Below the pieces are notes generated by a model. It worked only from the letters and a program-made list of their open reading frames with translations. It did not search any database and was not told where the DNA came from. 44,298 nt of DNA from contig CALESG010000143.1 in assembly GCA_937907215.1 (NCBI GenBank), positions 1-44,298 of the forward strand, written 5' to 3'. This stretch comes from an uncultured Ruminococcus sp. (lineage in GTDB: Bacteria; Bacillota; Clostridia; Oscillospirales; Ruminococcaceae). The translations under genes were made by a program, and so were the position numbers. Shown piece by piece: positions 29,901 to 36,844 of this stretch. How positions within the stretch are numbered: the stretch's first letter is position 1; each line of letters begins with the position of its first letter.

Positions 29901-31123
29901 TATTCTCGGAAATAATTTCTGAGTTCTTCTTTAAATATCCTTTTAGAAAAAGGGTAAGCCACTTTTGCCTCGTCGCAATAAGCTTTATACATTTCCCATG
30001 AGGCTTTGAGAGTTGTTCCATCTTCTTTTTTGAATACGTGGTAAGAATCAATAATGAAATTATAGAAATCATTAGACGCTCCAAGCATTTTTACAGGAAT
30101 ATAATCATCATACATACCGGGATCATTAAGATATATCTCTTGACAATGATAGGCAATCGCACCAAGCTCAAATTCTATTTGCTTCATTATGGCTTTGTAT
30201 TCTTTGGAACTCAGTTTGTTGCCGGAAGGCGAAACATCTATCAAACGTCTTATAAGACCGGATTTTGCATCTGTTATTTTTACAGGCTTATTTGTACCCA
30301 TAAACAAAAAACACTTAAAATCATTTGTATAAGTGGATTTGAATTTTTCATTCACTGTCATTTTTTCATGGGAAACAAGACTGTTCAGCCTGGTGTTATC
30401 TTCTATTTTCGATAGATCACCGTCATGCTGAATGGCAACAAGAGGATTAGACTTGAACGCTTCCAATGCAAACGAGTTGCTTGAAGAACCCAGAGCCTTT
30501 GCATCAAATACTGAGTAGTATCCTTCAAAAAGCTGTTGTATGATGTTTAAAACTGTTGATTTACCAGTACCCGCTGCACCGTAAAGAACCATGAATTTCT
30601 GTATTTTTTTTGACTCACCACAAACAATAGAGCCGATAGACCACTCAATTTTTGTTCGTTCCTCTTCGTCGTAGAGTGTTGACATCAATTTGTCATAAGC
30701 GTCAATAGTTCCTTGATTAAGTGGATACGATAACCTTTTGCTTGCGTAGTCTTTCTTGTTAGTGGGCGTGTTCGAAAATATCAATTTCTCATCCAGCATA
30801 TGGAACGAATCTCTCATTTGCTTTTGACAATACTTATGCCAAGAATCAATCATTCCCGATTCGGAATCCCACATATGTAGAATTTTGACATCGGAATCAA
30901 AACGAGTACGATTTTCTTCTGCATATCTGTTAAGTTCCTGATCGATAAGCTGTATCGCATCCTGTTCATCAGTAGACCATAAACCACGGTCCTCCAGCCA
31001 GATAGCATAAAAATCACCGCCTCTGATCATAAGATCGGAGCTTTTCTTAATGATAAACTTCGGATAGATCTCTATTACGCCACGCTTCGTACTACGGGTT
31101 GAAATCATTAAAAAGTCAATCAT
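26924..31123 (-). CDS. SF3 helicase - PrimPol - family B DNA polymerase fusion
   Basis: 1399 residues in one frame. Helicase: Walker A YGAAGTGKSTVLNI (Lys188), Walker B-like VAIQHDGDL and motif C LFMGTNKPV, a D5/SF3 type. Archaeo-eukaryotic-primase-like domain: IDFDIQD (Asp507, Asp509), SGQGIHLHY (539-547), EVKVF (565-569). Polymerase: exonuclease I motif FYDIEVFPN (Asp703, Glu705), exo II-like NCRRYDNHIS, exo III YCDNDVIAT; Pol A LLDIASMHPSS (Asp992); Pol B KIAINSVYG (Lys1059); Pol C HIKTDSIKI (Asp1115, with Lys in place of the first Asp of DTDS). One chain would carry unwinding, priming and synthesis. The order is unusual, since the primase domain usually precedes the helicase. Acidic, Pro-rich C-terminus (EPYEEAVPF). 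Confidence 0.88.
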   Translation of the reverse strand: MIDFLMISTRSTKRGVIEIYPKFIIKKSSDLMIRGGDFYAIWLEDRGLWSTDEQDAIQLIDQELNRYAEENRTRFDSDVKILHMWDSESGMIDSWHKYCQKQMRDSFHMLDEKLIFSNTPTNKKDYASKRLSYPLNQGTIDAYDKLMSTLYDEEERTKIEWSIGSIVCGESKKIQKFMVLYGAAGTGKSTVLNIIQQLFEGYYSVFDAKALGSSSNSFALEAFKSNPLVAIQHDGDLSKIEDNTRLNSLVSHEKMTVNEKFKSTYTNDFKCFLFMGTNKPVKITDAKSGLIRRLIDVSPSGNKLSSKEYKAIMKQIEFELGAIAYHCQEIYLNDPGMYDDYIPVKMLGASNDFYNFIIDSYHVFKKEDGTTLKASWEMYKAYCDEAKVAYPFSKRIFKEELRNYFREYKDRFNLDDGTRVRSYYAGFRTEKFEDQTVTEKAEPEHKLIKFLNQPSVFDSECTDCPAQYATAMETPISKWDNVTTKLKDISTSELHYVKVPENHIVIDFDIQDKDGNKSFESNLKEASKWPPTYAELSKSGQGIHLHYIYSGDPTKLSRIYDDHVEVKVFTGNSSIRRKLTKCNDLPIATISSGLPLKGEKQMINFEGVKSEKSLRTLIKRNLNKEIHPGTKPSIDFIYKILEDAYASKLNYDVTDMRNAVLAFAANSTHQADYCIKLVNKMWFKSADRSDGVKNDDAKLVFYDIEVFPNLFLVNWKIAEDYSPTDFQSWEDYIRELQTNHKPVVRMINPSPAEIEELMRLRLVGFNCRRYDNHISYARLMGYTNEQLYNLSQKIINGSANCFFGEAYNVSYTDVYDFSSKKQSLKKFEIELGMHHQELGLPWDQPVPEDLWTKVAEYCDNDVIATEAVFNARKADFTARQILADVAGMTVNDTTNSLTTRIIFGNNRKPQDQFNYRNMGEMTNDASRITISKNDTMYIEFGDEYTVFDGKGRPIFPGYIFESGKSVYRDEEVGEGGYVYSEPGMYSNVALLDIASMHPSSIVAEELFGPEYTKRFDDILQARIAIKHGEFDKAKKMLNGALAKYLTDESAAADLAQALKIAINSVYGLTSASFDHPFRDNRNKDNIVAKRGALFMVNLKHEVQKRGYTVAHIKTDSIKIPDAMPDIIQFVMDYGKQYGYNFEHEATYDRMCLVNDAVYIARYATIEKCHDLYGKEYVEHSKDICKENKKHPYAWTATGTQFQVPYVFKTLFSKEPIDFDDLCETKSVSSALYLDMNEGLPDVTALEAEKDKLWKMINDPKRMKEPLDLECARVEELDSKIDKGHNYHFVGKVGQFCPIKPGCGGGILLRETENKKTGAKSYAAATGSKGFRWLESEMVKQLEKQDDIDRTYYNSMVDDAVETLSKYGDFERFVADEPFFTENTPPWLGPDEPYEEAVPF

Positions 31124-31132
31124 CGAGATTCA

Positions 31133-31357
31133 TCATTCTCCTCTCGTGGTTTTCAGATCATTGATTTCAGATTTAAGGTTCTTGATTTCGTTACTCATCT
31201 TGCTGTTTTCAAATTTCAATGCGATCGTGTTTACAGTAATAATAACTGCAAAAAGTTTCACGCTGCGATTGAAGCTCTTTTGTTCTCTAAGGTTTTTGGC
31301 TATGATTTTTTCAGAACGACGAAGGTTGCTGAAAATATAATGAATCATCTCATCCAT
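31133..31357 (-). CDS. small membrane / coiled-coil protein
   Basis: 74 residues: a basic N-terminus (IFSNLRRSEKIIAKNLREQK), one hydrophobic helix (SVKLFAVIITVNTIAL, about 32-47), then a charged coiled coil (SNEIKNLKSEINDLKTT). It precedes the polymerase gene by 9 bp and overlaps the gene before it by 8 bp. It could anchor replication at the membrane, but there is no direct evidence. Confidence 0.65.
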   Translation of the reverse strand: MDEMIHYIFSNLRRSEKIIAKNLREQKSFNRSVKLFAVIITVNTIALKFENSKMSNEIKNLKSEINDLKTTRGE

Positions 31358-31565
31358 GTTTCTCTTCTCCTTTCATATCAGCGAGGAATTGAGAGATAGT
31401 CTCAAACTTCCAAGCCTTGATCCCATTAAATGAAAATATAAATTCCTGTTTATTTGCTTGTCGAACTCGAATGCTGTTTTTACCATTTGGAAAGTATTCA
31501 GTGACTTTCTTTGCCTGTTCGGGTAAGCATTCTTTGAAACACCCGTATATCTGACTGTGGATCAT
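31350..31565 (-). CDS. small phage protein, unknown
   Basis: 71 residues from ATG 31565, behind TAAGGAGG. MIHSQIYGCFKECLPEQAKK, then a beta-rich middle (NSIRVRQANKQEFIFSFNGI) and a helical end. No recognised family. Start chosen by ribosome site over an upstream in-frame Met at 31604. Confidence 0.6.
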   Translation of the reverse strand: MIHSQIYGCFKECLPEQAKKVTEYFPNGKNSIRVRQANKQEFIFSFNGIKAWKFETISQFLADMKGEEKHG

Positions 31566-31579
31566 AATAAAAATCCTCC

Positions 31580-32128
31580 TTAAATGATACCGTTCAAATA
31601 CCAATTAAGCTGGTACCATATCTCTACGTTTCTCATATCATACTTACAGTGGTTAATAGTGAATAAACCACCCTCGCCATTTCGTTTATATTTTCGTTCC
31701 ATAAATCGAAATATCACATCATCCGTATACGCCGCATTAAATTGAGAATTATTCATAGACTCAAGCCCTAGATTATCGATCATATTCCAGAACCATTGTC
31801 CCATTCGATTACCAGCATCGGGGTTATCCATAATATGTTCCTCGCAGCGAAACGCCAATGCAATAAGCATCTCTAATACACTGCAAGGACGATTATCCAG
31901 ATAACTGGCGACCATAGAATCTGCATATTCTTTTTCGTAACCAAAACGGTATCGGAGAGCTATCCCATCTTCGGCTCTGTTACCATCCATAGGTAAAATA
32001 TATTGAAAATCAATATCGTTAAGATGATTCAAAAGCTTGCTATAAGACAGTCTACGATCATAAGGTTTGATACATACGAGCTGGCACATCCATTTAAAAT
32101 ATTCACGGCTTAGCTCTAATTCAATCAT
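31580..32128 (-). CDS. conserved phage protein, unknown
   Basis: 182 residues: REYFKWMCQLVCIKPYDRRL, YSKLLNHLNDIDFQYILPMD, NRPCSVLEMLIALAFRCEEH, MGQWFWNMIDNLGLESMNNS, and WYQLNWYLNGII at the end. This protein is highly conserved in gut Firmicutes phages, always in replication/early regions. Trp/Tyr-rich, soluble, no enzyme motif known to me. Confidence 0.75.
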   Translation of the reverse strand: MIELELSREYFKWMCQLVCIKPYDRRLSYSKLLNHLNDIDFQYILPMDGNRAEDGIALRYRFGYEKEYADSMVASYLDNRPCSVLEMLIALAFRCEEHIMDNPDAGNRMGQWFWNMIDNLGLESMNNSQFNAAYTDDVIFRFMERKYKRNGEGGLFTINHCKYDMRNVEIWYQLNWYLNGII

Positions 32129-32711
32129 TTAGTCCTCCTGAGCCTATAATGGCTTTATAAGGTCGGTAATCTTTGAGAATTTCGTAATAGCATCCCAGAC
32201 AGTCATTGCGAACAAAGACGCAATCGTCTTCATAATCGCCAAAGTGATCAGCAAAGTCAGCGCCTACAGTGTGTTCAATATCATCAACTATTTTATCATC
32301 GTCGTCTGCAAGTACGCCGTCTGAATAATATGTCAGACTGAGATTTTCATAATCAGTAATTTCTCCATATTCTTCAGGGGAGATAATATATGGTTTATCC
32401 AGCATAGAATCATCCTTTCTTTTTTTGTTGCTCTTTTCGTCATTCGTAGAATAATCCGTATAACCATACTCGTGAAGTTTAGCAGCATAGCCTACAAGAT
32501 CGGGTTTAAGTTTTTGATTTTTATTTTCAATCTCACACTCATTCTTTTGATTTTTAGAATTGAAATCAGGTTTATGTTTACTAAACGCAGCTTTAACCGA
32601 GTCGATTTCTTCCTGAGCTATTTTCTCATAATGTTTTTTGAGATAAACACGTGCAGCAGCAGAGCCAACGGCAGCTCCAAATATAAACATGACAAAGTTA
32701 ATTTTATTCAT
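32121..32711 (-). CDS. membrane-anchored acidic protein
   Basis: 196 residues: one N-terminal membrane segment (FVMFIFGAAVGSAAARVYL, about 6-24), a charged linker, then PDLVGYAAKLHEYGYTDYST and PYIISPEEYGEITDYENLSL, with a C-terminal globular part containing CLGCYYEIL. The PY.ISPEE.GE pattern is common to gut-phage proteins of this type. Function unknown. It overlaps both neighbours by 8 bp. Confidence 0.7.
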   Translation of the reverse strand: MNKINFVMFIFGAAVGSAAARVYLKKHYEKIAQEEIDSVKAAFSKHKPDFNSKNQKNECEIENKNQKLKPDLVGYAAKLHEYGYTDYSTNDEKSNKKRKDDSMLDKPYIISPEEYGEITDYENLSLTYYSDGVLADDDDKIVDDIEHTVGADFADHFGDYEDDCVFVRNDCLGCYYEILKDYRPYKAIIGSGGLND

Positions 32712-32868
32712 TATAATCCTCCTCGTCCGATTTAATAGTAATAACTGTTACGGCGAGACCTCCGAACAGCAAAGCTGTACTAAGAAGAATCCCGCCGGTA
32801 ATATGTCTTTTTCGTTTGCTGTCAAGTATAACGTTGATTGCAGAAATGAAATCATTCAGAATATCCAT
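32704..32868 (-). CDS. 54-residue membrane protein
   Basis: MDILNDFISAINVILDSKRK then RHITGGILLSTALLFGGLAV then TVITIKSDEEDYNE: a short amphipathic N-terminus, one membrane helix and an acidic end. The stop overlaps the next ATG by 8 bp. No strong ribosome site of its own, but AAAGGAG of the preceding peptide gene ends 4 bp away, so it may be coupled. Confidence 0.55.
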   Translation of the reverse strand: MDILNDFISAINVILDSKRKRHITGGILLSTALLFGGLAVTVITIKSDEEDYNE

Positions 32869-32871
32869 TTC

Positions 32872-32964
32872 TTAATACTCCTTTCCACCAGATAGAACCG
32901 CAATACCGCTTACAAAGCAAATTCCGGCTATAGTGGAAAAAATATACGAAAACAAAGCTTTCAT
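32872..32964 (-). CDS. 30-residue membrane peptide
   Basis: MKALFSYIFSTIAGICFVSG then IAVLSGGKEY. One hydrophobic helix. TAAAGGAG lies 8 nt before the ATG; the stop is 3 bp before the next ATG. The strong ribosome site and packing argue for translation. Confidence 0.5.
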   Translation of the reverse strand: MKALFSYIFSTIAGICFVSGIAVLSGGKEY

Positions 32965-32982
32965 TATGTATTCTCCTTTACG

Positions 32983-33900
32983 TTACATCTTTTCCCAGAT
33001 ATTACCCTCAACATTAAAGTCGAGCAGAAGAGATGGTTCATATCGTCCATCTTCAATTTTACGATTTACTTCTATTATGCGGAAATTTACATATCCGTCC
33101 GGACCATCCTTAGTCCAACCAACGATTTGACCGGCAGGAGTACGAGGCAAATCCAGATCGTCAAGAACTTCATTCAGAAACAGATGACCACGGGCTTGAA
33201 GTCTATCATTTGCATAAGCCTCCTGAGCCCTTAGAAACATGCGGTTATAGTCCGTATTGTTTTCATAATTACGGCTTTTGGAATCAAAGTAAACTGCGTA
33301 ATCGCTGCATAAGTTAGGGTCAGTAACCATAACAGTTTTTTCTGCTTTATTTTCCTCGCCGGTTTCAGGGTTCACTTCAACTGTCTCAAGTTTTTTAGCT
33401 TTAATGCCATATTTAAGTTCGGTATCAACCTGTTCGCCAAACCTTTCTATAACACGGTTACGGTATTCCTTGAAGCTCTTATCGATTGCAGCATAAGCGG
33501 CACCAAGGGCTATATTGCGTTTGCGAAGGATGTTATTAGAAGCAAGAATGCTTGTGATGGACAGGGCGCCGAGAATAACGGCAGGTGCATAAAGCTTAAC
33601 AAATTTAACACCAGTCTGAATGTATACCATAGTCATGTCTTTTTTACCATCATCGGGAGTATAGGCATTTCCGTTTATCTCGCCATTATCAACACCGTCA
33701 TGAATAGTATCAAGAGTTTCTTTTGTATCTTCGATGATCCTACCAACTTTGGTAGTAGCTTTGCAAGCAATGACTGCACTTGTAACAGCCCCTACAATAC
33801 CTGCTGCAACGAGAATCTCAGGACTATGTTTTTTCAGCTTCATAATTGCCTTAGTAGCAATGCCACTCATACTTTTGATTATTGTAGTCTTATTTTTCAT
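32983..33900 (-). CDS. DUF6353-like membrane protein, paralogue 1
   Basis: 305 residues from ATG 33900 behind AAAGGAGAA. N-terminus: MKLKKHSPEILVAAGIVGAV then TSAVIACKATTKVGRIIEDT, the family opening (K.SPEIL...GI.G...T...A.KAT.K). A second membrane segment follows (FVKLYAPAVILGALSITSIL), then RKRNIALGAAYAAIDKSFKE and YRNRVIERFGEQ. The C-terminus is a soluble domain with LDDLDLPRTPAGQIVGWTKD and VNFRIIEVNRKI. Two more paralogues occur at 36.28 and 37.67 kb. Role unknown; inner-membrane protein of the phage early region. Confidence 0.75.
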   Translation of the reverse strand: MKNKTTIIKSMSGIATKAIMKLKKHSPEILVAAGIVGAVTSAVIACKATTKVGRIIEDTKETLDTIHDGVDNGEINGNAYTPDDGKKDMTMVYIQTGVKFVKLYAPAVILGALSITSILASNNILRKRNIALGAAYAAIDKSFKEYRNRVIERFGEQVDTELKYGIKAKKLETVEVNPETGEENKAEKTVMVTDPNLCSDYAVYFDSKSRNYENNTDYNRMFLRAQEAYANDRLQARGHLFLNEVLDDLDLPRTPAGQIVGWTKDGPDGYVNFRIIEVNRKIEDGRYEPSLLLDFNVEGNIWEKM

Positions 33901-33901
33901 T

Positions 33902-34282
33902 TTATTCTTCTCCTTTAACATTTTCAGAAATATCATTTTGTCCCTTAGCACGACGGCTTTGTTCGTCATTGCCAATGCACCAAAGGAAGCGTATGTAGTT
34001 GATAGAATCCTGGCACTTTTCCAGGAAATCAGCATTATCACTGAAATCATTGCGCTCCACCATATCACGCAATGCAACTAAGTGTTTAGTTAAATACCCC
34101 CAACAAGCTTGAGCAGGGGTTCCGCCAAAAATATCACCGCCGGAACGAAAGTTGTGCAAACAGTCTTCGTTCGAAGAATATTTTGCATTTTTTTCTTTGA
34201 GTGTCCGAAGGCTATTTCCATCCAGCTGATCGAGAAGCCTCTGGAATTCTTCAGCAGACATTCTGTTCGATAGATTTTTCAT
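33902..34282 (-). CDS. Nmad1 / DUF1599-like protein
   Basis: 126 residues: LKEKNAKYSSNEDCLHNF, GGDIFGGTPAQACWGYLTKH, LVALRDMVERND, and SINYIRFLWCIGNDEQ. This matches the helical family (DUF1599, nucleotide-modification-associated domain 1), linked to modified bases in phage DNA. Here no hypermodification enzymes are visible nearby, so its role is open. It ends 2 bp before the membrane protein gene start. Confidence 0.7.
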   Translation of the reverse strand: MKNLSNRMSAEEFQRLLDQLDGNSLRTLKEKNAKYSSNEDCLHNFRSGGDIFGGTPAQACWGYLTKHLVALRDMVERNDFSDNADFLEKCQDSINYIRFLWCIGNDEQSRRAKGQNDISENVKGEE

Positions 34283-34295
34283 TAGTTTCCTCCTC

Positions 34296-34901
34296 TTAGT
34301 CTAACGGAATGGCTCTGGGCAGTTTCAAAATATAACCATCTCTAATTCTGACTGCGGTAGCACCACCAATGTTTGACCAACCGTAATTATTCATAGTAAA
34401 GTTATCATTTGGAACACGAGCAAGGTCATATAGATCTGATACGCTTACCACTCCATACTGACTGATAATATCATTCATAGCATCAAGTACTGCCTCGGCA
34501 TCACCACGAGTATCAAATAGAATATCATCATAGTCAAGACCGCTGCGTCTGTTGCTAATGGAATTCGCACGAATATGATCGGAATCACGCTCATAGTAAT
34601 TACGATATGATACCTTTGATCTTGAGGTGCTTTTGTTACTTCGACCTGATTCACCATAAAGAAGCATTTCAATCCCTGTAGTAATAACGTCTGAGATAGT
34701 CTTTTTGACAGTGGGGATGATAACCTCCATCAAAATATATGATTTGACATTATTCGCATCTTCAGCGATAAATATATCTGTGAATTTATGCGTTTCTCTT
34801 TTCTTTCTTGTCTTTGCAGTTCCGGTTATGACTGGTTCTACCTTCTTCTCGGAGTTGCGCTCATAACGAGCTTTATCAGAATTTGACTTGTAGTTTTTCA
34901 C
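34296..34901 (-). CDS. conserved phage protein with YGW-type C-terminal domain
   Basis: 201 residues: a basic, disordered N-terminus, a hydrophobic helix (SYILMEVIIPTVKKTISDVI), a Ser/Arg-rich linker, and a conserved C-terminal domain: DILFDTRGDAEAVLDAMNDI, ISQYGVVSVSDLYDLARVPN, MNNYGWSNIGGATAVRIRDG, then YILKLPRAIPLD. This last block is very common in gut Firmicutes phages. Function unknown. GAAAGGAG ribosome site. Confidence 0.75.
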   Translation of the reverse strand: MKNYKSNSDKARYERNSEKKVEPVITGTAKTRKKRETHKFTDIFIAEDANNVKSYILMEVIIPTVKKTISDVITTGIEMLLYGESGRSNKSTSRSKVSYRNYYERDSDHIRANSISNRRSGLDYDDILFDTRGDAEAVLDAMNDIISQYGVVSVSDLYDLARVPNDNFTMNNYGWSNIGGATAVRIRDGYILKLPRAIPLD

Positions 34902-34917
34902 TTATTGATCTCCTTTC

Positions 34918-35106
34918 TTATGCCGGAATCAGTTTACATGGCAAAGTAATTTTTGTGTTCAGTGTTAAACCATTCTCCTTCTTATAGCGATAGGTAAGAT
35001 TATTCTTAGCCTTAGCTTCCGTTGATGCGACAGTGCTTGCTTCCCATCGATTCTGCACACAGTCTTCAAATTGCATAACTGGTCCATCGTATCGATATTG
35101 TGGCAT
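34918..35106 (-). CDS. conserved small phage protein
   Basis: 62 residues: MPQYRYDGPVMQFEDCVQNR, WEASTVASTEAKAKNNLTYR, YKKENGLTLNTKITLPCKLI. The YRYDGPVM.F..CV...W...T.A.SEAKA..NL.Y.YKK pattern is conserved across gut phages. Function unknown. It is always beside the YGW-type protein, as here. Confidence 0.75.
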   Translation of the reverse strand: MPQYRYDGPVMQFEDCVQNRWEASTVASTEAKAKNNLTYRYKKENGLTLNTKITLPCKLIPA

Positions 35107-35125
35107 ATAATAGACCTCCTTTTAA

Positions 35126-35172
35126 AATAAAAAGAAAAAAAGAGAAAGCACCTTGTTAAAGGCACTTTCTCT
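35126..35172 (-). terminator. strong early-region terminator hairpin
   Basis: Minus strand 14-bp stem (AGAGAAAGTGCCTT with AAGGTGCTTTCTCT; 35159-35172 and 35141-35154, two G-U pairs), loop TAAC, then TTTTTTCTTTTTATTTT. One of a set of similar hairpins in the early region. Confidence 0.85.
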
Positions 35173-35184
35173 TATAAGAACTTC

Positions 35185-35454
35185 TTAATTTACGTCTTTT
35201 AGATCTTCATCGTTAATAACTACAGGTTTATAGGTACAGGTAATCTTCTCTTTAGCAGTCATCTTTTTCTGTTTGAACTTAGTTATGACGTTGGTAGCTA
35301 TTGGTTTTAATATTAACTTGTAGGCTAATGCGCCTGCAACTATACCTAAACCAATACCTACTCCAGTTTTTAAACTATTGTTCTTAGTAATTTCTTCAAT
35401 GACCTCCTCAGTAGTTTCAATTACCTCATTGTTCATGATCTCAGTGTTATCCAT
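35185..35454 (-). CDS. small membrane protein
   Basis: 89 residues: acidic N-terminus (EIMNNEVIETTEEVIEEITK), a membrane segment with Gly-rich face (TGVGIGLGIVAGALAYKLIL, about 31-50), then a basic region. GAAAGGATGAATCACA ribosome site. Unknown function; topology resembles other early-region membrane proteins here. Confidence 0.65.
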   Translation of the reverse strand: MDNTEIMNNEVIETTEEVIEEITKNNSLKTGVGIGLGIVAGALAYKLILKPIATNVITKFKQKKMTAKEKITCTYKPVVINDEDLKDVN

Positions 35455-35496
35455 TGTGATTCATCCTTTCAGATATTAAAATTATGGAATGTTCTT

Positions 35497-35525
35497 CCAT
35501 TAAATAGATTGTATTTTTTGCGTGG
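35497..35525. repeat. early-region intergenic repeat, copy 1
   Basis: CATTAAATAGATTGTATTTT then TTGCG. One of four copies of a ~28-bp element (others at 36815, 38286, 40122). It lies in the gap between a DUF6353-like gene stop and the next gene start. Confidence 0.6.
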
Positions 35526-35530
35526 TCAGT

Positions 35531-36283
35531 TTATATATAATCGTATACCGGTGCCACTCTATAGTCGAGTACAAGGCAAGGTGTACCTTTTGCATCAAGA
35601 TGAGATGAGAAATATATATCAATATATCCTTTATCGATGTTCCATCCAAGCTCGTCGCCAAGTTTGACGCTATCAAGGCCAAGCTCAAAGTAGAAATCGT
35701 TCAATGAAATATACATCTCATCACGCATTCGGCGATTAAGTTCGTTTACAATTCGGTTGATTTCACCTTGATCGGATTTAAAATATCGTCCGGATAAGAC
35801 ATCGTAACAGATGGCGCTATCACCTTTTTCTGTGATAATGACATTTCGGACAGGATCATCTGCAATTTTATCTTTGACGATTTCATCTCTGATAGCATGC
35901 TCTTTTTTCTCTCCGATGGTCTGTGTTACTTTTTCTTGATATTCCTTAATGGAAGATTCGGAAAGTGTATACGCCGTTGCAAGAGCAGCATTTCGACGGA
36001 AGTTGGTAGAGCTTGCCCCAATAAGACAACATAATGAAACAGTACAAATTAAAGCCGATGGAATATAACAAGTCCAAGCTGCCTTTATCGTCTCTATAGG
36101 TGTAAGTTTCTCTGTCTCCAATTCGTCTTTTTTATCCTCTATGAGAATAAGTGCTTTAGGAGTTGCTTTTACTGCCATGATCGTTGTGGTGATCATTCCG
36201 GCAATTCCAATGCCAGTAAGTATTTCAGGACTATACTTTTTAGTTGCCATACAAATACTTTTTATGATTCCGTGTTTGCTCAT
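35531..36283 (-). CDS. DUF6353-like membrane protein, paralogue 2
   Basis: 250 residues: MATKKYSPEILTGIGIAGMI, TTTIMAVKATPKALILIEDK, then PIETIKAAWTCYIPSALICT with a second membrane helix, RNAALATAYTLSESSIKEYQ, EKVTQTIGEKKEHAI. The C-terminal soluble part has YISLNDFYFELGLDSVKLGD then ELGWNIDKGYIDIYF. Closely related to paralogue 3 at 36.85-37.67 kb (matching W..YIP, AY.L..S..EY, LNDFY.LGL, LGW). GAAAGGAG ribosome site. Function unknown. Confidence 0.78.
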   Translation of the reverse strand: MSKHGIIKSICMATKKYSPEILTGIGIAGMITTTIMAVKATPKALILIEDKKDELETEKLTPIETIKAAWTCYIPSALICTVSLCCLIGASSTNFRRNAALATAYTLSESSIKEYQEKVTQTIGEKKEHAIRDEIVKDKIADDPVRNVIITEKGDSAICYDVLSGRYFKSDQGEINRIVNELNRRMRDEMYISLNDFYFELGLDSVKLGDELGWNIDKGYIDIYFSSHLDAKGTPCLVLDYRVAPVYDYI

Positions 36284-36295
36284 ATTTTTCTCCTT

Positions 36296-36586
36296 TCAGT
36301 TAAACAACAAAATGATTTCTTCAGCGGTTTCAACTGCCGTTTGAAATATAAAGCTACGATGTTTGTCCTCGCCATAACAAGCATACATAGCCATTTCAAA
36401 TATGAAATTCTCAATAACGCATATAGGTATTTCAAAAGGTTTATCCATAATTCGATCAATAATTTCATAAGCAGCCCATCTGGAATACGATCTCTTTTCG
36501 AACTCGTACTTACACCAGGTGTTAGACGGACTGAAAAAATGTTTGTCGACATACTCTTGTATGATCGATACTGCTGTGTCACACAT
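36296..36586 (-). CDS. small protein paired with DUF6353-like gene
   Basis: 96 residues: TAVSIIQEYVDKHFFSPSNT, CKYEFEKRSYSRWAAYEIID, then helices ending EIILLFN. The FE..SYS.WA..E....I segment is shared with the 106-residue protein at 37689-38009, and each sits directly upstream of a DUF6353-like gene. No clear ribosome site before the ATG at 36586. Function unknown; may act with its neighbour. Confidence 0.6.
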   Translation of the reverse strand: MCDTAVSIIQEYVDKHFFSPSNTWCKYEFEKRSYSRWAAYEIIDRIMDKPFEIPICVIENFIFEMAMYACYGEDKHRSFIFQTAVETAEEIILLFN

Positions 36587-36599
36587 AGAGCAAATGCAA

Positions 36600-36631
36600 A
36601 TAAAAAAGACAAAGAGTCCTTGTTAGGACTC
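36600..36631 (-). terminator. early-region terminator hairpin
   Basis: Minus strand GAGTCCT / AGGACTC (36625-36631 with 36614-36620), loop AACA, then TTTGTCTTTTTTATTT. It overlaps the last codons of the 55-residue gene. Same stem core as at 38039-38070. Confidence 0.75.
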
Positions 36632-36790
36632 CTCATCTTCATCGCTAAGTTCGGCAAGCTTTTTGTCAATGCGTTCGTCGATTTTTTCTTCCATTCGTCT
36701 TTCCTCAACCCAGTTGGTGAGAAGCGTAGCTCCTGCACCTACTACGGTCGCAACAAGACCGAGAATTTTAACCAAAATTGTGCTTTTCAT
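36623..36790 (-). CDS. 55-residue membrane protein
   Basis: MKSTILVKILGLVATVVGAG, then ATLLTNWVEERRMEEKIDER, then IDKKLAELSDEDEES. One N-terminal membrane helix, then a charged coiled coil with an acidic tip. ATG 36790 is behind AAAAGGAGG. The terminator hairpin begins in its last codons. A similar membrane-plus-helix protein is known in many gut phages; function unknown. Confidence 0.65.
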   Translation of the reverse strand: MKSTILVKILGLVATVVGAGATLLTNWVEERRMEEKIDERIDKKLAELSDEDEES

Positions 36791-36814
36791 AAAGCGAAAC
36801 CTCCTTTTAGTTTT

Positions 36815-36842
36815 TCATAAAGTAAAATGTAATTTGTGCGTG
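36815..36842. repeat. early-region intergenic repeat, copy 2
   Basis: TCATAAAGTAAAATGTAATT then TGTGCG. It lies between the stop of paralogue 3 and the 55-residue gene. Confidence 0.6.
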
Positions 36843-36844
36843 AA

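Noticed and set aside
29789..30415. Plus-strand open frames opposite the polymerase gene
   Set aside because: Phe/Ile/Tyr-rich shadow frames of the minus-strand gene, with no ribosome sites and no family features.
32689..32895. Plus-strand ORF beside the 54-residue membrane gene
   Set aside because: It is antisense to two tightly packed minus-strand genes that have ribosome sites; it has none itself.
33901..34077. N-terminal extension of the first DUF6353-like protein
   Set aside because: The extension is out of frame with, and wholly overlaps, the Nmad1-like gene; the ATG at 33900 has a good ribosome site and the family opening.
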